DNA from: an uncultured Erysipelotrichaceae bacterium
GTDB taxonomy: Bacteria > Bacillota_I > Bacilli_A > Erysipelotrichales > Erysipelotrichaceae
Direction: 5' to 3'
Assembly: GCA_902778375.1 (NCBI GenBank)
Contig: CACYXJ010000007.1
Span: 1 to 50,500, forward strand
DNA: 50,500 nt
Numbering within the stretch: position 1 is the stretch's first letter; the number at the start of each line of letters is the position of its first letter. The position numbers and the translations under genes were made by a program. Shown piece after piece: positions 31,638-39,891 of the stretch. The notes under the pieces are model-generated. The model ran no database searches. It had not been told where the DNA came from and was given only the letters and a program-made list of their open reading frames with translations.

Positions 31638-32510
31638 ATGGCACTTATTCATCTCGATTTTGAATCAGAGTTTATGGGCAGCAATCAGGACGTTTATATC
31701 ATTGTTCCTGACAAACCCCGTACAAAGACCCCGAAGCAGTTCTACAAGAGAGATCAGAAGTTCAAGGTTCTCTGGCTGCTGCACGGAACTTTCGGCGGCT
31801 ACAGCGACTGGATCCGCAAATCCAACATCGAGCTGTATGCCTGTGAAAAGGACCTGATCGTCGTCATGCCGGGTGTCGGCAACAGCGATTATGAAGCATG
31901 GGACAATTTCACCCTCGGTTACGATGCCGACCGCTATCTTGTCGACGAACTGATGCCGCTGGTCTACAACTGGCTGCCGGCATCCGATAAACGGGCGGAC
32001 AACTTCATCGCCGGTCTTTCTATGGGCGGTGCCGGTGCACTGAAATTCGCCCTCAAGTATCCCCGCAAGTTCAGCCGCTGCGCATCCCTGTCGTTCGTCC
32101 CCTGGAACTATGATGCCACGCGTGATGAAATGGAGAAGCTGTTTGCCAAAAAACGCAGTGAAGTCATCGATCCGAAAGATGTCATGCATATGAATCTGCG
32201 CCGTTACAACCAGATGCACAGATACGACAGTGTCGACGAATATCTGGCATCCTATTCCAACCTTTACCGCAAGCTGGAAGAATCCGTCGGCAAGAAGGGA
32301 ATGCCGAAATTCTTCTTCTCGACCGGTACAGAAGACCCGCTGATGGCGGAAAACTTCGTCGCTCTCCGGGATCACCTGACAGATCTGGGCTTCGAAGCGG
32401 TATGGGTGGAAGGCCCGGGAACGCATGAATGGCGTGTCTGGGAGAGAGATATCCAGCTGGCATTTGACTTCTTCGGTCTCAACGGCAAAGAGAAGGGAAA
32501 CGCCTTCTGA
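31638..32510 (+). CDS. Alpha/beta hydrolase, esterase family (S-formylglutathione hydrolase-like)
   Basis: The 290-residue protein has LWLLHGTFGGYSDW (oxyanion loop), nucleophile GLSMGG with S128, acid D233 in TGTEDPL and base H263 in GTHEW, a full catalytic triad of the esterase D/tributyrin esterase family. It is cytosolic and probably cleaves small acyl or feruloyl esters. It is co-transcribed with the GNAT gene. Confidence 0.85.
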   Translation: MALIHLDFESEFMGSNQDVYIIVPDKPRTKTPKQFYKRDQKFKVLWLLHGTFGGYSDWIRKSNIELYACEKDLIVVMPGVGNSDYEAWDNFTLGYDADRYLVDELMPLVYNWLPASDKRADNFIAGLSMGGAGALKFALKYPRKFSRCASLSFVPWNYDATRDEMEKLFAKKRSEVIDPKDVMHMNLRRYNQMHRYDSVDEYLASYSNLYRKLEESVGKKGMPKFFFSTGTEDPLMAENFVALRDHLTDLGFEAVWVEGPGTHEWRVWERDIQLAFDFFGLNGKEKGNAF

Positions 32511-32537
32511 AGCACATTCAACAATAGATTTCAAGGG

Positions 32538-32566
32538 AAGTGCCTGCATATAAGCGGGCACTTTTT
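32538..32566 (+). terminator. Terminator after the esterase gene
   Basis: AAGTGCCTGC and GCGGGCACTT pair over 10 bases around a 6-base loop, followed by TTTTT. Confidence 0.85.
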
Positions 32567-32647
32567 CACGAAACAAACACAAATGTAACAAAATGATAAA
32601 AGTTTTCAGAAAAACAGAAAAAAACATGAAAATGCCGTTGAAAAGAA

Positions 32648-32677
32648 TTGACACAAGTTTTTCACATTTTTTATAAT
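32648..32677 (+). promoter_or_regulatory. Promoter of the second oligopeptide transporter operon
   Basis: Consensus TTGACA (32648-32653), an 18-base spacer and TATAAT (32672-32677). Confidence 0.75.
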
Positions 32678-32710
32678 GCACCTATACCATAAGAGAGGGG
32701 AAAGAAACTT

Positions 32711-34393
32711 ATGAAAAAGTCATTATCTCTTTTACTTTCCGGTGTCCTGGCTCTGGGTCTGGCAGGCTGCTCCAACGGCGGCGGCGGAACAGAACCTGCA
32801 GGCGGCGGAACAGAACCGACAGCTGATGCTTCGTCCATGACGATTGCTATCGCGATGCAGTTTGACACACTGGATCCGGCTCTGTCTACAACGGTCTATA
32901 ACGCTTATGTTATCGACTCCATCTATGCTGGTCTTCTGAGACTGGGCGATGACAACCTGCCGCATCCGGATCTGGCTGAAAGCTATTCAATTTCCGAAGA
33001 CGGTCTGGAATGGACATTCAAGCTCCGTCAGGATGCCGTATTTACAGACGGTTCACCGATCAAGGCTGAAAACTATGTATTCACGATCCTGCGTGCTCTG
33101 TCCTATGGTACAGAAAATGCATTCCGTACAAGTTCTCTGTGCCAGTACATTGTTGGTGCTGAAGAATACCGTAACCATGCTGTTGAAGTCGGCGCAAGCT
33201 TCGACTGTCTGACAGAAGATCACAGCGGTGTTGGTGTTGAAGCAGTTGATGACTACACAGTCGTTTACAAGCTGAAGACTCCGGTTCCGTACTTCGACCT
33301 CAACGTATGCGGCGGCGGCGTATTCTCTCCGCTTCCGACAAACACACCTCAGCATGACTCCGTATGGGCACTGACACCTGGTTATCCGACAAACGGTGCT
33401 TACACACTGGAATCCATCGATCTGAACGACAAGGCTGTCGTTGTCAAGAGCGATTCTTACTGGAACAAGGATGCTGTCAAGATGGAAAAACTCGTCTGGC
33501 AGGTCGTTGCTGATCCGAACGCCCAGCTGGCTCAGTTCGAATCCGGCGATATCGACGTTGCTCTGAGTGTTCCGACAGAAGCAGTTGAAAAGTACCTCGG
33601 TACTGACAACCTGTGGAGCATGATGTATCCGTCCACATATTCTCTGTGTGTCAACTCCGGTCCTACAGGTCCTGAAGCTCTGAAAGACAAGAATGTCCGT
33701 AAGGCTCTGTACATTGCTCTGGACAAAGAAGCTATCGTTAACGTAATCGGCAACACGGATCTGTATCCGCTGCTTGAAGGTTATGTACCGTTCGGTCTCC
33801 CGGGCGTCGATGGTGACTTCCGTACAGAAAGAGACAAGGAAGGCTATGACCTCCATTATGATCCGGAAGAAGCAGTCAGACTGCTGAACGAAGCCGGCTA
33901 TAATGAGAACAACAAGCTGCATATCACTTACAAGTATTCCAAGAACAGCTTCCACGAGGATGTTGCTACAGTACTGCAGAGCCAGTGGGCAGCTCTCGGA
34001 TGCGTCGATGTTGACTTCGATGCTTGCGAAGGTAACGTATACTACAGCCAGATCGACGAAGGCGCTATCGAAATCGGCCGTTATGGTCTGCAGACAGACG
34101 ACTCCGCTATGACAATGCTGAAGAACTGGACTGCTGCCAACCTCGTAACACCGCTGCTTAATGAAGAAAACCAGAAAGTATTCGATGCGATGATCGATGA
34201 CGCTTGGGCAGTTGCTGCTGACCCGGTTGCTTTCGCAGAAGCTCTGCATAAGGCAGAAGATTACCTGGTTCAGGAAGAAGTCCTGCAGTTCCCGCTGTTC
34301 CAGTTCGCACAGGCCGGTCTGGTTCAGTCCAACCTGCATGATTACAAACTCCACATTGCAACTCTGGACTTCATGAGCTGCACAAAGGACTAA
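32711..34393 (+). CDS. Oligopeptide ABC transporter substrate-binding lipoprotein, second system
   Basis: The 560-residue protein has a lipobox LAGC (C20), a short repeat (NGGGGTEPAGGGTEPT) as linker, and the SBP_bac_5 features DGLEWTFKLRQDAVFTDGSP and KNVRKALYIALDKEAIV. It is clearly distinct from the binding protein at 22205. Strong codon bias indicates high expression. The permease genes follow after 200 bases that hold two hairpins. Confidence 0.9.
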   Translation: MKKSLSLLLSGVLALGLAGCSNGGGGTEPAGGGTEPTADASSMTIAIAMQFDTLDPALSTTVYNAYVIDSIYAGLLRLGDDNLPHPDLAESYSISEDGLEWTFKLRQDAVFTDGSPIKAENYVFTILRALSYGTENAFRTSSLCQYIVGAEEYRNHAVEVGASFDCLTEDHSGVGVEAVDDYTVVYKLKTPVPYFDLNVCGGGVFSPLPTNTPQHDSVWALTPGYPTNGAYTLESIDLNDKAVVVKSDSYWNKDAVKMEKLVWQVVADPNAQLAQFESGDIDVALSVPTEAVEKYLGTDNLWSMMYPSTYSLCVNSGPTGPEALKDKNVRKALYIALDKEAIVNVIGNTDLYPLLEGYVPFGLPGVDGDFRTERDKEGYDLHYDPEEAVRLLNEAGYNENNKLHITYKYSKNSFHEDVATVLQSQWAALGCVDVDFDACEGNVYYSQIDEGAIEIGRYGLQTDDSAMTMLKNWTAANLVTPLLNEENQKVFDAMIDDAWAVAADPVAFAEALHKAEDYLVQEEVLQFPLFQFAQAGLVQSNLHDYKLHIATLDFMSCTKD

Positions 34394-34426
34394 GTAAGTA
34401 TCAGGCATTAAACTGAAAACACGATC

Positions 34427-34466
34427 AATATTGAGAGGAACGTCTTCGGGCGCTCCTCTCAGTATT
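34427..34466 (+). promoter_or_regulatory. Intercistronic hairpin of the second transporter operon
   Basis: AATATTGAGAGGA and TCCTCTCAGTATT pair over 13 bases with one G-U pair. No T-run follows. A second perfect hairpin CGTCTGTC/GACAGACG lies at 34500-34527. The binding-protein gene is thus set off from the permease genes as in the first operon. Confidence 0.6.
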
Positions 34467-34594
34467 TCGTATAAGAGTGCGGGCTTTCGGTCCGTTCTTC
34501 GTCTGTCCTGGTAAACAAAGACAGACGTCTGTTTACGAAGAGAAACGAAGAATGACTGCAGAAATGCTCTGCAGAAAGAAAAGAGGGATGAAAT

Positions 34595-35515
34595 ATGCTC
34601 AAATACATTGGAAAACGACTGCTGATGGGTGTGGCAACGCTGTTTGCCTTGATGACGATCACTTTTTTTCTGATGCACATGATCCCCGGTTCACCGTTTG
34701 CCGGTGAAACCCAGGGACTCTCGGCAGCGGCGAAACAGCAGATCATCGAGGCGTATCAGCTGGACAAGCCGATCATCGTCCAGTACATGACCTATCTGAA
34801 GAATTTCTTCAGCGGCCAGCTCGGTACGTCCACAGCCCGTAAAGGTGTTCCGATCACGATGATCATCGCCAACGGTCTGCCGTATACCGCCAAAGTAGGA
34901 CTTTCCGCCTTCATCACGGCGATGGTTCTCGGCATTCTGCTCGGCGCTGTATCAGCATTCTCGAAGAAAGCCTGGATCCAGGGACTTTCCGCCTTTGTGG
35001 CGACGATCGGTGTCAGTGTTCCGAGCTTCCTGTTCGCGCTGTTCCTGATGTACCTGCTCGGCGTCAATCTCAAACTGCTGCCGATCATGGGTCTGACATC
35101 ATGGAAGCATTACATCATGCCTTCGCTTGCCCTGGCACTTTCGCCGGTTGCGATGATCTCGCGTCTGACCAGAAGTTCTCTGTCAGAGGAACTCCGTCAG
35201 GACTATATGATCCTTGCTCTCAGCAAAGGTACTCCGTACAGGAAGGCTGTCTACAAGCACGCTCTGAAGAATGCGATCATTCCGGTCGTCACCTATGCCG
35301 GACCGCTGCTTGCGACACTGCTGACAGGTTCATTCGTCGTCGAATCCCTGTTCACGATTCCCGGTATCGGCTCCGAATTCGTAGCCAGTGTATCCGGCCG
35401 TGACTATCCGCTGATCATGGCGCTGACTGTCCTGTACGGTTCGCTGGTCATCCTGGCCAACATCCTGACCGACATCATCAGCGCGATGATCGATCCGCGT
35501 ATCCGTCTGAAGTAG
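34595..35515 (+). CDS. Oligopeptide transporter permease, DppB/OppB type, second system
   Basis: The 306-residue membrane protein has the DppB start (MLKYIGKRLLMGVATLFAL) and the coupling loop SEELRQDYMILALSKGTPYR. It forms the channel with the next gene product. An AAGAGGG site precedes the ATG. Confidence 0.9.
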   Translation: MLKYIGKRLLMGVATLFALMTITFFLMHMIPGSPFAGETQGLSAAAKQQIIEAYQLDKPIIVQYMTYLKNFFSGQLGTSTARKGVPITMIIANGLPYTAKVGLSAFITAMVLGILLGAVSAFSKKAWIQGLSAFVATIGVSVPSFLFALFLMYLLGVNLKLLPIMGLTSWKHYIMPSLALALSPVAMISRLTRSSLSEELRQDYMILALSKGTPYRKAVYKHALKNAIIPVVTYAGPLLATLLTGSFVVESLFTIPGIGSEFVASVSGRDYPLIMALTVLYGSLVILANILTDIISAMIDPRIRLK

Positions 35516-35526
35516 GAGGTGAAAGC

Positions 35527-36465
35527 ATGAGTGAAGCTGAAGTAAAAATGGTTCTGCCGGAAAATGCTTTTGAAAAACTTCCGGAAGATGAGAAAAACAA
35601 TGAATTTATCGCGATGAAATCGCGTTCCTATTTCCAGGATGTCTGGTTCCAGTACAAGAAGAACAAGCTTGCTATGGTCAGCCTGGTGTTCATCATCATC
35701 ATGGTCCTGATGGCGATCTTCGTGCCGATGTTCTCACGGTATTCCTATGAAGCACAGGATCTGGCGAATCCGAATGCCATGCCAAGCATGGCTCACTGGT
35801 TCGGAACCGACAAGTTCGGACGCGACATCTTCATCCGTATCATGTACGGTGCCCGTATCTCGCTGTCTGTCGGTTTCGCGGCAGCGGCGATCAACCTGGT
35901 CATCGGTATCGTCTGGGGCGGTATGTGCGGATACATCGGCGGCAGGTTCGACATGATCCTGATGCGTATCGTCGATATCATCTATTCCGTACCGACGCTG
36001 CTGTACGTCATCCTGATCATGCTGATCTTCGGATCCAACATGTTCTCGGTGCTGCTGGCGATCTGTATATCCTCCTGGGTAGGTCTGGCCCGTCAGGTCA
36101 GGGCCCAGGTCATGTCGCAGAAAGAACAGGAATATGCGTTGGCTGCCAAGGTACTTGGTGCCAGCGACATGCGCATCCTGTTCCGTCACCTGGTTAAAAA
36201 CTCCATCGGTCCGATCATCGTCAACACGACATTGATGGTTCCGAGTGCGATCTTCACCGAAGCGTTCCTCTCATTCGTAGGTATTGGCATCAGTATTCCG
36301 ATGGCTTCCTGGGGAACAATGGCCAACGAAGCCAAGAACATGCTGTTCTCGGCGCCGCTGCAGATGGTATGGCCGGTATCGGCGATCTGTCTGACCATGC
36401 TGGCACTGAACTTCATCGGTGATGGTCTGAACCAGGCTCTTGACCCGAAGAAACGTTCACGCTGA
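35527..36465 (+). CDS. Oligopeptide transporter permease, DppC/OppC type, second system
   Basis: The 312-residue protein has an extended hydrophilic N-terminus of about 35 residues, then OppC_N, HWFGTDKFGRDIFIRIMYGA and the QEYALAAKVLGASDMRILFRHL coupling loop. It starts 11 bases after the DppB stop with a GGAGGTG site. Confidence 0.9.
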   Translation: MSEAEVKMVLPENAFEKLPEDEKNNEFIAMKSRSYFQDVWFQYKKNKLAMVSLVFIIIMVLMAIFVPMFSRYSYEAQDLANPNAMPSMAHWFGTDKFGRDIFIRIMYGARISLSVGFAAAAINLVIGIVWGGMCGYIGGRFDMILMRIVDIIYSVPTLLYVILIMLIFGSNMFSVLLAICISSWVGLARQVRAQVMSQKEQEYALAAKVLGASDMRILFRHLVKNSIGPIIVNTTLMVPSAIFTEAFLSFVGIGISIPMASWGTMANEAKNMLFSAPLQMVWPVSAICLTMLALNFIGDGLNQALDPKKRSR

Positions 36466-36468
36466 TCT

Positions 36469-37230
36469 ATGGCGCTGTTAAGTGTGGATCAGCTTTCCAT
36501 CCATGCGGAAAAGGAAGAAGGGGATATCCGGCTTCTGAAAAGTGTTTCGCTGGAAATGGAAAAAGGCGAATGGACGGCTCTGATGGGACCTTCCGGCTGC
36601 GGCAAGACGACTCTTGCCAATGCCATTATGGGGTTCCTCAAGGCAGATACATTCTGCGATTACGGCACGGTGACTTTTGACGGCATCGTCAATGTCCCGA
36701 AACAGCTTGGTCTCGACTTTCTCGAAAATGACTCCTTTGCGGATGTCAGGGGAAAGCGGATGGCATATGTCATGCAGAATGTCAGGGAAGCGTTCGATCC
36801 GACAGAAAAGATCGGTGCTCAGATCGCCGAACTTTACGAGGAAGACGGTTTCTTCGAAAAAAGAAAAAAAGCAATTGCTTTTCTCGAAAAGGCGCAGGTC
36901 AAAGATCCGAAAAAGATCAGCCGGTCTTCGCCGCTGGAAGTATCACCGGGCGAACTGCAGAAGGTCATGATCATGACGGCGCTGGAAAAGGATCCGGAAC
37001 TGGTTATTCTGGATGAACCGTTCTCGGCTCTTGATCCTCTGTCGAAAGAACAGATGATCGCTGAACTTCAGAAACACGAAGGAATGAGTGTGCTTCTCAT
37101 CACTCATGAGCCGCAAACGGCTAAAAGACTGTGTCAGTCCATCCTGTTCATGGATGAGGGAACAGTCAGTGAGAAAAGAAAAACGGCAGATCTGTCCGTG
37201 GAAGATATGATCAGCCGGATGGAAATATAA
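36469..37230 (+). CDS. Extra ABC ATPase of the second transporter operon, shortened and divergent
   Basis: The 253-residue protein has Walker A GPSGCGKT and Walker B LVILDEPFSALD with the switch histidine ITHEP, so ATP hydrolysis is likely possible. The signature motif is VSPGELQKV in place of LSGGQ, and the C-terminal oligopeptide domain is missing. The operon also holds a full DppD and DppF pair, so this is a third ATPase. It starts 3 bases after the DppC stop. NikD-type ATPases have a similar length, so the transporter could have changed or alternate subunits; that is inference. Confidence 0.8.
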   Translation: MALLSVDQLSIHAEKEEGDIRLLKSVSLEMEKGEWTALMGPSGCGKTTLANAIMGFLKADTFCDYGTVTFDGIVNVPKQLGLDFLENDSFADVRGKRMAYVMQNVREAFDPTEKIGAQIAELYEEDGFFEKRKKAIAFLEKAQVKDPKKISRSSPLEVSPGELQKVMIMTALEKDPELVILDEPFSALDPLSKEQMIAELQKHEGMSVLLITHEPQTAKRLCQSILFMDEGTVSEKRKTADLSVEDMISRMEI

Positions 37231-37254
37231 ACGGAAACAGTGAGGTAGAGTCAT

Positions 37255-38256
37255 ATGGCATTACTGGAAGTTGAAAATCTGAAGACGGATTTTACCACTG
37301 ATCAGGGAACGGTATATGCGGTAAGAGATGTTTCCTTCTCGGTCGAACAGGGAGAAGCCCTGGGGATCGTAGGAGAGTCGGGATCAGGCAAGAGCCAGAC
37401 GATGTATTCGATCATCGGACTGCTTGCCGATAACGGCATCGTCAACGCAAACAAAATCGTTTTTGACGGCCAGGATATTGTCCCCGGCAATTTCGCAAAT
37501 AAACGGGTTTATGAGAATATCATGAAAGATATCCGCGGTAACTCCATGGCAATGATCTTTCAGGATCCGATGACGTTCCTGAACCCGATCATGAAAATCG
37601 GCGATCAGCTGACGGAAACGATCATGAACCATAACAATATTTCAGAGAAAGAGGCGCATGAGCGTGCTCTCGAACTGATGCGCAAGGTCGGTATTCCTTC
37701 CCCGGAAAAGAGAATCAAACAGTATCCGTTTGAATTCTCCGGCGGTATGCGTCAGCGTATCATTATTGCTATTGCTCTGGCCAACAATCCGAAACTGATC
37801 ATTGCCGACGAACCGACAACTGCCCTCGACGTAACCATTCAGGCTCAGGTTCTCGAACTGATCGACGAGCTGAAGAAAAACAGCGGATCATCGGTCATCA
37901 TGATCACCCACGACCTTGGTGTCGTTGCCAAGCTCTGCGACCGGATCGCCATCATGTACGGCGGCAAGATCGTCGAAATCGGCACCGATAAGGAAATCTT
38001 CTATGATCACAAGCATCCGTATACGAAAGGTCTTCTGAACTGTATCGCCAATCCGGATGATGATGAAGACAAGGAACTGGAACCGATTCCCGGTTCCCCG
38101 CCTGATCTTCTGATTCCTCCCAAGGGCTGTCCGTTTGTTGACAGATGCTCCGAAGCCATGCGGGTATGCAAGGAATTCCAGCCGGAGGTGACAAAGTTCA
38201 CGGAAACACACCAGTGCGCATGCTGGCTGTGCCATGAAAAGGCGGTGAAAGAATGA
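37255..38256 (+). CDS. Oligopeptide transporter ATPase, DppD/OppD type, second system
   Basis: The 333-residue protein has Walker A GESGSGKS, FSGGMRQRI, LIIADEPTTALD and ITHDL, plus the Cys-rich C-terminal domain (GCPFVDRCSEAMRVC). It overlaps the DppF gene by 4 bases. Confidence 0.9.
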   Translation: MALLEVENLKTDFTTDQGTVYAVRDVSFSVEQGEALGIVGESGSGKSQTMYSIIGLLADNGIVNANKIVFDGQDIVPGNFANKRVYENIMKDIRGNSMAMIFQDPMTFLNPIMKIGDQLTETIMNHNNISEKEAHERALELMRKVGIPSPEKRIKQYPFEFSGGMRQRIIIAIALANNPKLIIADEPTTALDVTIQAQVLELIDELKKNSGSSVIMITHDLGVVAKLCDRIAIMYGGKIVEIGTDKEIFYDHKHPYTKGLLNCIANPDDDEDKELEPIPGSPPDLLIPPKGCPFVDRCSEAMRVCKEFQPEVTKFTETHQCACWLCHEKAVKE

Positions 38257-39230
38257 GCGAGAAACCGATTTTAAGCGTACGCAATCTGAAGACATATTTC
38301 GATGTCACAAAAGGTCTGTTTTCCAAAAAGCAGATCGTCAAAGCTGTCGATGATGTATCGTTCGACGTCATGCCGAACGAAACATTCGGACTTGTCGGCG
38401 AATCCGGCTGCGGCAAGACAACACTTGGCCGTACCATTGTAAAGCTCTATGATCCGGTAGAAGGAAGCATTGAATTCCTCGGCAAGGATATCGCCAATCT
38501 GAAAGGTGCGGAATTAAAAGCTTATCGTAAAGATATGCAGATGATTTTCCAGGATCCGTATGCATCCCTGAATCCCCGTATGACTGTCGGTGAAATCATC
38601 AAGGAACCGATGATCATTCACAACATCTATAACACGGATCAGGAAAGAGAAGAGAGAGTAGTCGAACTTCTCCGTATCGTCGGCCTGAAACCTGACCATA
38701 TCCGCCGTTATCCGGCTGAATTCTCGGGCGGTCAGAGACAGCGTATCGGTATCGCAAGAGCCCTGGCAGTCAATCCGAAATTCATCGTCTGTGACGAACC
38801 GATTTCGGCTCTGGACGTATCCATTCAGGCCCAGGTCATCAACCTTCTGGAAAACATCCAGAAGGAAATGGGTCTGTCATATCTGTTCATTGCTCATGAC
38901 CTGAGCATGGTCAAGCATATTTCCGACAAGATCGGTGTCATGTATCTCGGCCACATGGTCGAAATGGGAAAGAGCGAGGATGTCTATCACCGTCCGCTGC
39001 ATCCGTATACAACGGCTCTGCTGTCGGCAATTCCGATTCCCGATCCGGACACCGCCAAGGCCAAGTCGCGTATTATTCTGGAAGGTGAAATTCCTTCTCC
39101 GATCAATCCGCCGGCCGGCTGTCCTTTCTCGACCAGATGCCCGAAAGCAACAGAGCGATGCCGTCAGGAAATGCCGCAGCCGATTGAAGTCGGCGGCCGA
39201 ATTGTTGCATGTCATCTGTATGAGCGTTAA
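38253..39230 (+). CDS. Oligopeptide transporter ATPase, DppF/OppF type, second system
   Basis: The 325-residue protein has [27 protein letters not shown] and [15 protein letters not shown], and the Cys-rich C-terminus ([15 protein letters not shown]). It pairs with the DppD ATPase upstream, whose end it overlaps. Confidence 0.9.
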   Translation: MSEKPILSVRNLKTYFDVTKGLFSKKQIVKAVDDVSFDVMPNETFGLVGESGCGKTTLGRTIVKLYDPVEGSIEFLGKDIANLKGAELKAYRKDMQMIFQDPYASLNPRMTVGEIIKEPMIIHNIYNTDQEREERVVELLRIVGLKPDHIRRYPAEFSGGQRQRIGIARALAVNPKFIVCDEPISALDVSIQAQVINLLENIQKEMGLSYLFIAHDLSMVKHISDKIGVMYLGHMVEMGKSEDVYHRPLHPYTTALLSAIPIPDPDTAKAKSRIILEGEIPSPINPPAGCPFSTRCPKATERCRQEMPQPIEVGGRIVACHLYER

Positions 39231-39256
39231 TCTGTAGATAGCAGGAGATAGTATAT

Positions 39257-39835
39257 ATGGCAAATGGATTGGTAGTAATTCTGACCGGTGCAAGTTCGGT
39301 AGGAAAAGGAAAGATCCGCGATCTGCTTCTGGCAGACGAGGATCTGCAGCTCTTCTTCTCGATTTCCGAAACGACCCGGCCGCGCAAGGAAAATGAAGTT
39401 GACGGCAAAGACTATTACTTTGTTTCCTATAAGCAGTTCGCGGATTCTGTGAAAAACAAGGAGCTGCTCGAATATACGGAGTTCAACGGCTATTATTACG
39501 GAACGCCGAAAGCCCAGGTCGATTTCCTGGTTTCCAAAGGCAAGAACGTACTGATCGAAGTCGAAGCCCAGGGCGTCGGACCGATCAAGCTCAATATTCC
39601 CGACAGTGTGGCATTCTTTGTCATGCCGACGAGTGAGGAAGAACTCGAGAAGCAGATCACGGAACGCTACAAGGATGATGAAGCGTCTGTCACAAGACGT
39701 CTCAACAAGGCCAAGATGGAAATGGAACTGGCACCGCTGTTCCGCAACGTCGTGACCAACGAAGACGGCGAAGCAGCATACAGACAGATCAAGGAAGTCA
39801 TTCTGAAAGTACTGGAAAAGAGAAAAAGCAAGTAA
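39257..39835 (+). CDS. Guanylate kinase-like protein
   Basis: The 192-residue protein has the guanylate kinase order: P-loop at residues 11-18 (GASSVGKG; canonical members read GPSGVGKG), SETTRPRKENEVDGKDYYF for GMP binding, and EYTEFNGYYYGTPK. The common D-V-Q-G-A segment reads EVEAQGV. The enzyme would phosphorylate GMP to GDP. The main gmk of Bacillota usually sits by rpoZ; this one follows a peptide transporter by 26 bases, so it may be the only copy or a specialised paralogue. It ends at a terminator. Confidence 0.8.
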   Translation: MANGLVVILTGASSVGKGKIRDLLLADEDLQLFFSISETTRPRKENEVDGKDYYFVSYKQFADSVKNKELLEYTEFNGYYYGTPKAQVDFLVSKGKNVLIEVEAQGVGPIKLNIPDSVAFFVMPTSEEELEKQITERYKDDEASVTRRLNKAKMEMELAPLFRNVVTNEDGEAAYRQIKEVILKVLEKRKSK

Positions 39836-39841
39836 CAGCAC

Positions 39842-39864
39842 AGGGAGGCAGATGCTTCCCTTTT
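39842..39864 (+). terminator. Terminator of the second transporter operon and guanylate kinase
   Basis: AGGGAGGC, loop AGAT, GCTTCCCT with one G-U pair, then TTTT. Confidence 0.7.
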
Positions 39865-39867
39865 CAA

Positions 39868-39889
39868 ATGAAAAGGTGCCCCCGGCACC
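39868..39889 (-). terminator. Terminator of addBA
   Basis: Read on the minus strand: GGTGCC, loop GGG, GGCACC, then TTTT (39874-39871). It begins 2 bases after the addA stop. Confidence 0.7.
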
Positions 39890-39891
39890 TT

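Noticed and set aside
33053..34678. 541-codon minus-strand frame across the second binding-protein gene
   Set aside because: It is a by-product of the strong codon bias of the plus-strand gene; the plus strand has signal peptide and family motifs.
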